Assembly: GCA_036501665.1 (NCBI GenBank)
Contig: DASXZW010000071.1
Coordinates: 62,001-126,000 of the forward strand
Direction of reading: 5' to 3'
DNA length: 64,000 nucleotides
Source: DATAUD01 sp036501665
Lineage (GTDB): Bacteria > Verrucomicrobiota > Verrucomicrobiia > Limisphaerales > Palsa-1400
A program made the position numbers and the translations under genes. Shown in pieces: positions 15,835 through 22,871 of this stretch (its first letter is position 1; each line of letters opens with the position of its first letter). The notes beneath the pieces are model-generated. The model was not told where the DNA came from and ran no database searches. It saw only the letters and a list, made by a program, of their open reading frames with translations.

Positions 15835-18800
15835 ATGATCGACGCACGCGACCAAGTCCAACCCTCGGCCCAATCCATTCACCGCAAGCGGCCCAAAGTT
15901 TCGACGCTTTCCCGCAACCGCGGTTCAGAGTCCGGCGCGGCGACGTCGTCCCTCCCGTTTGAGCGCGTTTTCAGCAGCGCGACGGTGAAGCCGTTTGACC
16001 AGATTGAATGGGAAAAGCGGACGGCGGAAATCACCGATGACGGCGGCAAAGTCATTTTCAAACAGGAAAATGTCGAAGTGCCGAAATCGTGGTCGCAACT
16101 GGCGACGAAAGTTGTGGTTTCGAAGTATTTTTACGGTGAACAGCATACGAGCGAGCGCGAGACTTCCGTGAAGCAACTGCTTCATCGTGTTTGCCGGACG
16201 ATGGCCGATTGGGGCGTTCGCGACGGTTATTTCGACAAGGCGAAAGGCGAGTTGTTTTACGATGAACTTCTCTGGCTATGCCTGAATCAATATGGCGCGT
16301 TTAATTCGCCGGTCTGGTTCAACGTCGGTCTGTACCACGAATACCAGGTCGGCAACAAGTCGGCGAAGGGGAACTGGTTTTATAATCGGCAGACTGGCGA
16401 GGCGGAACGCGCGCGGACCCAATACGAATATCCGCAGGGGAGCGCCTGTTTCATTCAATCGGTGGATGACAACATGGAGAGCATCATGCACTTGACGTAT
16501 AGCGAGGCGATGCTTTTCAAATACGGTTCCGGCACCGGCACCGACCTGACGCCGATCCGTTCCAGTCGCGAAAAGCTGAGCGGCGGCGGACGCCCGAGCG
16601 GGCCGCTCTCGTTCCTGCGCGTCTATGACCAGGTTGCCAATGTCGTGAAATCCGGCGGCAAGACACGTCGCGCGGCCAAGATGAACACCTTGCGCGACTA
16701 TCATGGCGACATCGAGGAATTCATCGACGCCAAGCAGCGCGAGGAAAAGAAGGCGTGGGCGTTGATCGAGCAGGGTTACGACGGCTCGTACAATGGCGAT
16801 GCGTATGGCAGCGTCATGTACCAGAATGAAAACCTTTCCGTTCGCGCCGGCGATGAGTTCCTTGAAGCGGCGCTGGCCGGCAAGGAATGGTGGACGCGCA
16901 AGACGACCGACCATTCTCCTTTGCAAAAGAAAGACGCGGCGACGCTGTTGAACAAAATTGCTGAAGGAACGTGGATTTGCGGCGATCCCGGCATTCAATA
17001 CGACGGGGCGATTCAAAAGTGGCACACTTGCAAGGGGACTGAGCCGATCCACTCGACCAATCCTTGCTCGGAGTATGTTTTCATCAACAACACGGCCTGC
17101 AACCTGGCTTCGCTGAACCTGATGAAGTTCAAGCGCGAGGACTCGAAGTTCGACATCGCGCGCTTCAAAGCGGCGGTGCGGATTTTCATCACGGCGCAGG
17201 AAATTCTGGTCGATAACGCCAGTTATCCGACGCCGGAGATTGCAGTAAATTCCCATATTTTCCGCACACTCGGTTTGGGATTTGCAAATCTCGGCTCGCT
17301 CATCATGAGTTACGGGTTGCCGTATGATTCCAACGAAGGCCGCGCGCTGGCGGGGGCTGTGACCTCGATCATGACGGGACACGCTTACGAGCAATCGGCT
17401 GAGATTGCGTCGGTTATGGGGGCGTTCAAGGGGTATCGCGACGCGAAATGCGCGCATGTTTCCAAGCCGCTCGCAAAGGACAACGTGGATTCGATGCTGG
17501 GCGTGGTCCAGCTTCATCGCGACGCCGTGGAAGACATTCATCCGAGCGACGAATTTGCTTATTTGAAGGAAGAGGCGCGCCACACTTGGAATCGCGCGTT
17601 GTCCCGCGGCAAACAGTCCGGTTATCGCAACGCGCAGGTCACGGTTCTTGCGCCGACCGGCACGATCGCGTTCCTGATGGATTGCGACACGACGGGCGTT
17701 GAGCCGGACATCGCTTTGGTCAAATATAAGTTGTTGGCGGGCGGCGGCATGTTGAAGATCGTCAATCGCGGAGTTGCGGACGCGCTTCGCCGACTTGGCT
17801 ACACGGAATCGGAATTGGCGGCGATTGTGGCGCATATTGAGAAATACGACACGATTGAGGACGTTCATGAAAACGGCGCGACGATCAGCAGCGGGTTGAA
17901 AACGGAGCATCTGCCGGTGTTCGACTGCGCGTTCAAGGCGTATCGCGGCAAGCGGAGCATCAGCTACATGGCGCACCTGAAAATGATGGGCGCGGCGCAA
18001 CCGTTCATCAGCGGCGCGATTTCCAAGACGGTCAATTTGCCGCACGAATGCACCGTGGAAGACATCAAGGACGCCTACGTTCAGGCTTGGAAGATGGGGC
18101 TGAAGTGCGTCGCCATTTATCGCGACGGTTCGAAGCGTTCGCAGCCGTTGAACACGCGCAAGGGGACCGAGGGCGAAAGCACCTCGACCACGCGGGTGAA
18201 GGATTTGGAAGCGGAGATCGAGAAGATGAAGGGCGAGGCCGGGCAGCCTTTGCGCAAGCGCCTGCCGGATACCCGTTCCGCTGTCACGCACAAATTTGAC
18301 GTCGCCGGGCACGAAGGATACTTGACGGTGGGCCTGTTTGAGGACGGGCAACCGGGCGAATTGTTTATCACGATGGCCAAGGAAGGTTCAACGATTGGGG
18401 GGCTCATGGACTGCATCGGCACGCTTACGAGCATGGCCCTGCAATACGGGGTGCCTCTGGATGCGTTGCTTCGGAAGTTCGCGCACCAGCGTTTCGAGCC
18501 GTCCGGTTACACGAAGAATCCCGAAATCCGCAATGCGTCCTCCATTATTGACTACGTGTTCCGCTGGCTGGCGTTGCAGTTCATTCCGGGCTATCGGGAG
18601 TCCACCACTAACTTGATTGGGCGGAATCAGACTGAGATGCAATTGCCGGGACTCGTGGAAGAGTCCAAAAAAAAAATAAATCGCCCGGTGTCTGACCTGG
18701 CGGTGGCGGATGAGACGGAAATCATCCTGCAACCGGTGAAGGGTGGGGGGACTAATGGGAATGGACTGGGTGGACATGGTGGACACAATGGACATGGGGC

Positions 18801-18957
18801 TTCCGCGGGTGTGGGGCAGGTTGTCACGAGCCTGAGCCAGAGCGTTTCGCATTTTCAACTTGACGCGCCGACTTGCCCGAATTGCGGGCATGTGGCGGTG
18901 CGCAATGGGGCTTGCTACAAGTGTTTGAATTGCGGGGAGAGTTTGGGGTGTAGTTGA
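15835..18957 (+). CDS. nrdJ: Adenosylcobalamin-dependent (class II) ribonucleotide reductase
   Basis: Reduces ribonucleotides to deoxyribonucleotides with a B12-derived radical. AGAAGG at 15823-15828 abuts an ATG at 15829 but is 6 bases from the ATG at 15835, so I prefer the latter (1040 residues). Numbering from 15829, the active-site triad NPCSE is N411, C413, E415, and the redox pair is C207 (GSACFIQS) and C424 (NTACNLAS). The TIM-like barrel is followed by a TSCPD domain (ELFITMAKEGSTIGGLMDCI). The C-terminus is a cysteine cluster (CPNCG ... CYKCLNCG ... GCS), probably a zinc ribbon that also carries re-reducing thiols. A Gly/His-rich linker near residues 971-997 is encoded by a dispersed repeat. 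A candidate leader RNA precedes the gene. No class I genes are in the window. Confidence 0.97.
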   Translation: MIDARDQVQPSAQSIHRKRPKVSTLSRNRGSESGAATSSLPFERVFSSATVKPFDQIEWEKRTAEITDDGGKVIFKQENVEVPKSWSQLATKVVVSKYFYGEQHTSERETSVKQLLHRVCRTMADWGVRDGYFDKAKGELFYDELLWLCLNQYGAFNSPVWFNVGLYHEYQVGNKSAKGNWFYNRQTGEAERARTQYEYPQGSACFIQSVDDNMESIMHLTYSEAMLFKYGSGTGTDLTPIRSSREKLSGGGRPSGPLSFLRVYDQVANVVKSGGKTRRAAKMNTLRDYHGDIEEFIDAKQREEKKAWALIEQGYDGSYNGDAYGSVMYQNENLSVRAGDEFLEAALAGKEWWTRKTTDHSPLQKKDAATLLNKIAEGTWICGDPGIQYDGAIQKWHTCKGTEPIHSTNPCSEYVFINNTACNLASLNLMKFKREDSKFDIARFKAAVRIFITAQEILVDNASYPTPEIAVNSHIFRTLGLGFANLGSLIMSYGLPYDSNEGRALAGAVTSIMTGHAYEQSAEIASVMGAFKGYRDAKCAHVSKPLAKDNVDSMLGVVQLHRDAVEDIHPSDEFAYLKEEARHTWNRALSRGKQSGYRNAQVTVLAPTGTIAFLMDCDTTGVEPDIALVKYKLLAGGGMLKIVNRGVADALRRLGYTESELAAIVAHIEKYDTIEDVHENGATISSGLKTEHLPVFDCAFKAYRGKRSISYMAHLKMMGAAQPFISGAISKTVNLPHECTVEDIKDAYVQAWKMGLKCVAIYRDGSKRSQPLNTRKGTEGESTSTTRVKDLEAEIEKMKGEAGQPLRKRLPDTRSAVTHKFDVAGHEGYLTVGLFEDGQPGELFITMAKEGSTIGGLMDCIGTLTSMALQYGVPLDALLRKFAHQRFEPSGYTKNPEIRNASSIIDYVFRWLALQFIPGYRESTTNLIGRNQTEMQLPGLVEESKKKINRPVSDLAVADETEIILQPVKGGGTNGNGLGGHGGHNGHGASAGVGQVVTSLSQSVSHFQLDAPTCPNCGHVAVRNGACYKCLNCGESLGCS
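18744..18800 (+). repeat. TGGACATGG-type dispersed repeat inside nrdJ
   Basis: A run of variants of TGGAC[AT] words (ATGGACTGGG, TGGACATGG, TGGACACAATGGACATGG) occupies about 57 bases. It is translated in frame as a Gly/His/Asn linker (LGGHGGHNGHGASA) between the TSCPD domain and the terminal cysteine cluster. The base pattern is a 9-12-base degenerate period, as in the intergenic repeats, not a codon-level repeat. Confidence 0.6.
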
Positions 18958-18998
18958 ACGAAAATGACAGCGCAGCAGAGCCGAACTAAAAGCATTTC

Positions 18999-19028
18999 AC
19001 AGAAGGAAACGAAGGAAACGAAGGATGG
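18999..19028 (+). repeat. GAAGGAAACGAAGG-type repeat
   Basis: Two and a half tandem copies of GGAAACGAA with an ACAGAAGG head. The complementary form is at 7353-7379. It lies in the 379-base gap between nrdJ and the SIMPL gene, which otherwise holds only two further repeat families and no gene I can support. Confidence 0.7.
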
Positions 19029-19116
19029 AAAGAATTTTGCCTTACATGGAGGGTTTTCAGGAATAGCATTGCAAGGACTCCTCCGCGATGGGCAGAGCTT
19101 TATGCAATTCATGAGT

Positions 19117-19147
19117 AACCACGGATTTCACGGATAACACGGATAAA
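19117..19147 (+). repeat. CACGGAT-type short-period repeat
   Basis: Three copies of CACGGAT spaced by TT or AA (CCACGGATTTCACGGATAA, then CACGGATAAAA). Same family as the hairpin at 39143-39202. Here only the left arm is present, and no complementary arm follows. Confidence 0.7.
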
Positions 19148-19188
19148 AAGCGCGGAACCAATTGTTTAACGCTTTTTTGGCAAAATTT

Positions 19189-19260
19189 TCTCGCGCAGAG
19201 GCGCAGAAAAAAGGAAAAATAATAGCTTCCTCTCTGTGCCCTCAGCGCCTCTGCGCGAGA
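19189..19260. repeat. Perfect 16-bp inverted repeat, GCGCAGAGGCGC family
   Basis: TCTCGCGCAGAGGCGC at 19189-19204 is exactly complementary to GCGCCTCTGCGCGAGA at 19245-19260, around a 40-base A-rich/pyrimidine loop. Members of the same family lie at 7251-7281 and 7411-7439. There is no T-tract, so a terminator role is not supported. Confidence 0.85.
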
Positions 19261-19336
19261 TTCAGGGTTTGAGTTTTTGTTTGCGGCTTTTGCCGCGCTA
19301 AGTCTTTGCGTTGATTTCCGATTCCTGCATTCGGTT

Positions 19337-20074
19337 ATGGAATTGAAACAGAAAAGTATCGTTGCCGAAGGGATTACGTCCCGGTCCTTTGTTATTCTTG
19401 GACTATCGGTGATTATCGGGCTGGGGATTTTTGGGGTTGAGATTGGGCGGGCGGTTAGGACGGGGCGGGAGTTTGATCGGTATTTGACGGTGAAGGGGTT
19501 GTCGGAGCGCGAGGCGAAGGCGAATCTGGCGATTTGGCCGATTCGTTTTTCGGTTTCAGCGGAGGATTTGAGCGGGTTGAAGACGGCGATGGAGTCGAAT
19601 GGGGCGCTTGTGCTTGACTACTTGAAGTCGAGCGGCATCGACGCGAAGGAGATCACGCAGGGGTTGCCGGAAATTGCGGACCGCGAGGATGAACGGATCC
19701 AGATGAATCGCCCGGCGTTGTCGCGGTACAAGGCGGTCGTGACTTTTGTGATCCGGAGCGCGGGGGTGGACTTGGTGAAGAAGGCGATTCAGGGGGTGGA
19801 TGCGTTGCTGGAAAAAGGGGTGACGCTCGATGGCGGTGGACAGCAAACCGAATTTATTTTCAATGAGTTGAATGCTGTGAAGCCGGAGATGATCCAGGAG
19901 GCGACGGCGAATGCGCGCGCGGCGGCGGAGAAGTTCGCGCAGGATTCGCACAGCAGGGTGGGGCGCATCCGCAAGGCGAATCAGGGGTTGATGGAGATCG
20001 AGAATCGGGACGCGGCGTCGCCGGAGGTGAAGGTGTTGAGGATAGTGACGACGGTGGATTTTTTTCTGGAGTGA
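19337..20074 (+). CDS. SIMPL-domain (DUF541) membrane-anchored periplasmic protein
   Basis: 245 residues from the ATG at 19337 (MELKQKSIVAEG). A frame-open start at 19277 would prepend 20 residues read from repeat-derived DNA. One membrane helix (about residues 17-37, VILGLSVIIGLGIFG) precedes the SIMPL domain: YLTVKGLSEREAKANLAIWP, IRFSV, an AVVTFVIRSA strand, and the C-terminal AAAEKFAQDSHSRVGRIRKA helix. SIMPL proteins such as BP26 and YggE form periplasmic assemblies and are linked to oxidative stress, but no enzyme activity is known. The gene converges exactly with the next one (ends 20074/20075). The coding strand is unusually G-rich, with many GGG and GCG codons. Confidence 0.85.
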   Translation: MELKQKSIVAEGITSRSFVILGLSVIIGLGIFGVEIGRAVRTGREFDRYLTVKGLSEREAKANLAIWPIRFSVSAEDLSGLKTAMESNGALVLDYLKSSGIDAKEITQGLPEIADREDERIQMNRPALSRYKAVVTFVIRSAGVDLVKKAIQGVDALLEKGVTLDGGGQQTEFIFNELNAVKPEMIQEATANARAAAEKFAQDSHSRVGRIRKANQGLMEIENRDAASPEVKVLRIVTTVDFFLE

Positions 20075-20437
20075 TCAGGCTGAGGCATCGTCAATGAATG
20101 CGCTTTTTCCGCAAACTCCACAGTTGCTTGAGGCGACGGCAATTTGAGCGAGGGAACCACTAAGCCGAGTGTTGCAGGTCGGGCATCGATAGCCAAATCG
20201 ACGTTGCTGGCGCTTTGCAAAAAGGATTATGAACACATAATTTCCTATAAAAAGGATCAACCAAATAACAAATATGGTATTGTTGACCCACTCTGGCGCT
20301 CCATGTCGCTTGGTATATGCGCTCACTGGCACAATTCCAAGGATTATGGCAAAAAACAGTACAAGCCATACTTTCATAGGTTTGCTTGAATTTTGCTTCA
20401 GCGCTTTCTGTCTGGAGATGAAATCCTGTTTTGTCAT
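20075..20437 (-). CDS. Two-helix membrane protein with C-terminal zinc ribbon
   Basis: 120 residues. Two hydrophobic segments (about residues 22-42, VWLVLFFAIILGIVPVSAY, and 52-73, TIFVIWLILFIGNYVFIILF) are followed by a basic QQRRFGY stretch and a four-cysteine zinc ribbon (CPTC ... CGVC, 20 residues apart). The arrangement puts the ribbon in the cytoplasm. Such zinc-ribbon membrane proteins are common and unassigned. The gene is convergent with the SIMPL gene with no gap and divergent from the 77-aa gene. Base composition is more AT-rich than the flanking genes, which could mean recent acquisition. Confidence 0.7.
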   Translation of the reverse strand: MTKQDFISRQKALKQNSSKPMKVWLVLFFAIILGIVPVSAYTKRHGAPEWVNNTIFVIWLILFIGNYVFIILFAKRQQRRFGYRCPTCNTRLSGSLAQIAVASSNCGVCGKSAFIDDASA

Positions 20438-20548
20438 AAGTGGCTATCGCGCAGATGACAACTTTGCGCTCTTTATGTGCGTTGTCAATTATGTTGTTTC
20501 TGTAAAAAAAGCATCGCGGGCGCGAACGATTGAGCGTAACCTTTTTGC

Positions 20549-20782
20549 ATGATTCAACCGGAAGATTTGGTTGGGGAGGAATGGGCGGAGTGGTATCGGC
20601 TCACCCCGGTCGAGCGCTGGTTGGAGAGCGAGAAGCTGTGGCAAACGTATCTCGCGCTGGGAGGCTCTCTTGATCCCGAACCCGATTCGCAAAGTCCTTT
20701 CTTCGATGAACGAGAGGCGCGTGAAAGCGCAACTTCTCAGGTAAAGTTACCTTTGCGCGTTTTGCGGCGGGGCAAAATTTAG
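20549..20782 (+). CDS. Small acidic protein of unknown function (77 aa)
   Basis: ATG at 20549, 77 residues. The core reads WYRLTPVERWLESEKLWQTY, then LALGGSLDPEPDSQSPFFD, a compact amphipathic pattern I associate with a conserved small-protein family. I recall such proteins next to nucleotidyltransferase-type toxins, but cannot verify that here. The 150 bases downstream hold no intact partner, so if it belonged to such a pair the partner is missing. There is no signal peptide or membrane helix. No clear Shine-Dalgarno precedes the ATG. Confidence 0.6.
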   Translation: MIQPEDLVGEEWAEWYRLTPVERWLESEKLWQTYLALGGSLDPEPDSQSPFFDEREARESATSQVKLPLRVLRRGKI

Positions 20783-20933
20783 CGGTGACGGCAATCTTTC
20801 GATTGGATCCGGACGCGAATTTTCAAAAGCTTCATCATTCAAGGTTAAAATGATCCAGTTGGCGTGATCCAGGCCGTTCCGGGTTGTCTATCTAATTAGC
20901 CCGAATCTCCGTTCGACGGGCGTAACAATAGCT

Positions 20934-22757
20934 GTGCAACTGTCATCAAACATTTCGGGAATTAGAAAGCCGAGAATTCCTCGGATTATAGTGGTCTTGT
21001 CGGTGTTGGTGATGGCCGGACTTGTTTGGTGGGCCGTGGGTATTGATTCTATGCCGAGTTATCAGGGGTTGCCTGCGGGTTACTGGTTGACAAACGGCGA
21101 CGTGAACGCTTTCAGAGCGATGGGGCCGCCCGGGGCGCGATTTCTTGGAAGGGTATGGGAAATGGAACCGTCGAACCTGGCTTCCAACAAGGATTATTAT
21201 TTGAACCTTATTGGATTAGCTCGATACGCTCATTTTCAGGACGAGGATGATAGTCGGATGGAACTGCGTGGCGACGCAGCCAAGATTCTCGAAGAATTGC
21301 GACGCGATGCGGGGCCGGCATGGCCGTCGTTCTTGCGCGTCTTCCGCAGACCGAATTCGGATTCGACAGACTGGAGGGAAACAGCCTGGCTGATGAAGCC
21401 GATGGGGCTGGACATTGGTTTTTTTGCTCCGGAGTTGTTGGGAGACTTGCTCAGGTCCGACGAATTATCAGGGGACAATCGGGCGAGTTCGGACCAACGA
21501 GACAACGCAGAAGAGAGAGTCGTCGCGGACATCGATTTGCTCGGCGCGATCGGGCCGCCTTCCAAAAACGCGATTCCGACGTTGTTGCACTGCGCATCAA
21601 CGCCATCGCCGTTTTCCCGAATGAGAAGGACGCACGCGGCAGTTGCGCTTTGGAACATTGACGCTCGGACGAATGTGCTGATTGACGTCATCTCGAACGA
21701 GATTAGCAGTCGTGACAGGGACGGAGCGATGGCGATTCGCGATTTGGGCGACGCCAAGGCGCCACCCAAATTTCTGGGGCCAATTCTCGAAAGAGCGCTG
21801 CATAATCCTTATCGGGAAGTTCGCGAATGGGCGGAGTTTCGGCTGAGTCAAATCGATTCAGAGCGGCTGAAGGGAATCGCTCACGAACTCAACAGCCATC
21901 AGTCCGAACTGCTGCAGCAGCACATCGAACTTCTCAAAAGCACAAATGTAATTGACCGATTGAATGCCTTGGAGGCGATTCGATTCTTTGGACCGGAAGG
22001 TGCCCAGGCTGAGCCTTTACTGGCACGCATTCTCGCTGCCTGTCTTGCGCGCAATTCAACAACGACAGCTAACCGGCAAACGACGATGGTTGAGCGAATC
22101 GAGCTAATAAAGGAACAAGGCGCCGCCGTGCGCGCTCTGAAGGAAATTAACGCCAAAAGTCCCGCGTCTGCGTCAGCGCTAATGGATCTCTCGCGGACTA
22201 TTCCAGGGCCGGACGAGGATTTACTATCCGCTCTTGCAACTGCGGGGCGAGATTCTTCTGATGTGCTGCCTTATTTGAGGCAACGTCTTGCGAATTGTGA
22301 CCAACGCGTCGGGTACGGTCCGCATTTCATTGCCCGGGCAATTTGCAGCATTGCCCCGGATGATTTGAAGGCAATTGAAGTTCTTAAGTTTTTGGAAACC
22401 AATGCGGTGGGCCTCAGTTCGAACGGACTTAATATCGTGCAAACATCGGCGGCTGTAACTCTGTGGGAGTTGGGTGTGGAAAAAATGTCGCCGATAGACC
22501 TTCTGAGCAAGCAAGTCGATGCGCCTCCTGGGCAAGCTTTTGATCGCACGTGGGCCATTGATTTGCTGGGCGAAATCGGCCCGACGGCGCGGGAGGCATT
22601 GCCGGAATTGGAAAAGTTCATGAATGCGGAATTTTATCCGTATCCAAATCCCAGCCTTCGCGCGCACATCGCCATGGCGATCCGCAAGATTGACCCGGAT
22701 AAAGCGAAGCGCCTCGACCTGCCGGGGGTTTTCATCATTTGCCCAGACAAACTATAA
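20934..22757 (+). CDS. Membrane-anchored HEAT-repeat protein
   Basis: 607 residues from a GTG at 20934. One N-terminal membrane helix (about residues 19-36, IIVVLSVLVMAGLVWWAV) precedes a long all-helical region. Repeated pairs match HEAT repeats: ADIDLLGAIGPPSKNAIPTL, RLNALEAIRFFGPEGAQAEP, WAIDLLGEIGPTAREALPEL and others, most with the IGP/xA[IL]P signature. HEAT solenoids are protein-binding scaffolds. Large families of them with the GLPAGYWL-type N-terminus are typical of verrucomicrobial envelopes. There is no catalytic motif. The partner is unknown. Confidence 0.82.
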   Translation: MQLSSNISGIRKPRIPRIIVVLSVLVMAGLVWWAVGIDSMPSYQGLPAGYWLTNGDVNAFRAMGPPGARFLGRVWEMEPSNLASNKDYYLNLIGLARYAHFQDEDDSRMELRGDAAKILEELRRDAGPAWPSFLRVFRRPNSDSTDWRETAWLMKPMGLDIGFFAPELLGDLLRSDELSGDNRASSDQRDNAEERVVADIDLLGAIGPPSKNAIPTLLHCASTPSPFSRMRRTHAAVALWNIDARTNVLIDVISNEISSRDRDGAMAIRDLGDAKAPPKFLGPILERALHNPYREVREWAEFRLSQIDSERLKGIAHELNSHQSELLQQHIELLKSTNVIDRLNALEAIRFFGPEGAQAEPLLARILAACLARNSTTTANRQTTMVERIELIKEQGAAVRALKEINAKSPASASALMDLSRTIPGPDEDLLSALATAGRDSSDVLPYLRQRLANCDQRVGYGPHFIARAICSIAPDDLKAIEVLKFLETNAVGLSSNGLNIVQTSAAVTLWELGVEKMSPIDLLSKQVDAPPGQAFDRTWAIDLLGEIGPTAREALPELEKFMNAEFYPYPNPSLRAHIAMAIRKIDPDKAKRLDLPGVFIICPDKL

Positions 22758-22787
22758 TTTCCGAATTGCTCCACTTTCTTCGCTCAT

Positions 22788-22814
22788 GAATTCTGAGTCC
22801 TAATTTCTGAATTC
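22788..22814. repeat. GAATTC-flanked short repeat
   Basis: GAATTC at 22788-22793 and again at 22809-22814, with CTGAGTCCTAATTTCT between. A short direct/palindromic unit in the gap before the M16 gene. Weak support as a repeat family. Confidence 0.35.
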
Positions 22815-22871
22815 TCTCCTCATCGGCATTGCTTGCGTATGGGGGAGTTATTCCTTACGTTCGCGGGATAA

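Noticed and set aside
16276..18351. A 691-codon open frame antisense to nrdJ
   Set aside because: It mirrors the codon bias of the nrdJ gene, has Arg/Ala-rich low-complexity sequence and no recognisable domain, whereas nrdJ has every expected motif.
18999..19260. CRISPR array
   Set aside because: The units are adjacent, degenerate and of several families. There are no uniform spacers of 25-40 bases and no cas genes.
20783..20933. Remnant of a toxin gene after the 77-aa protein
   Set aside because: Frames there are short and unrecognisable; too little evidence to call a pseudogene.
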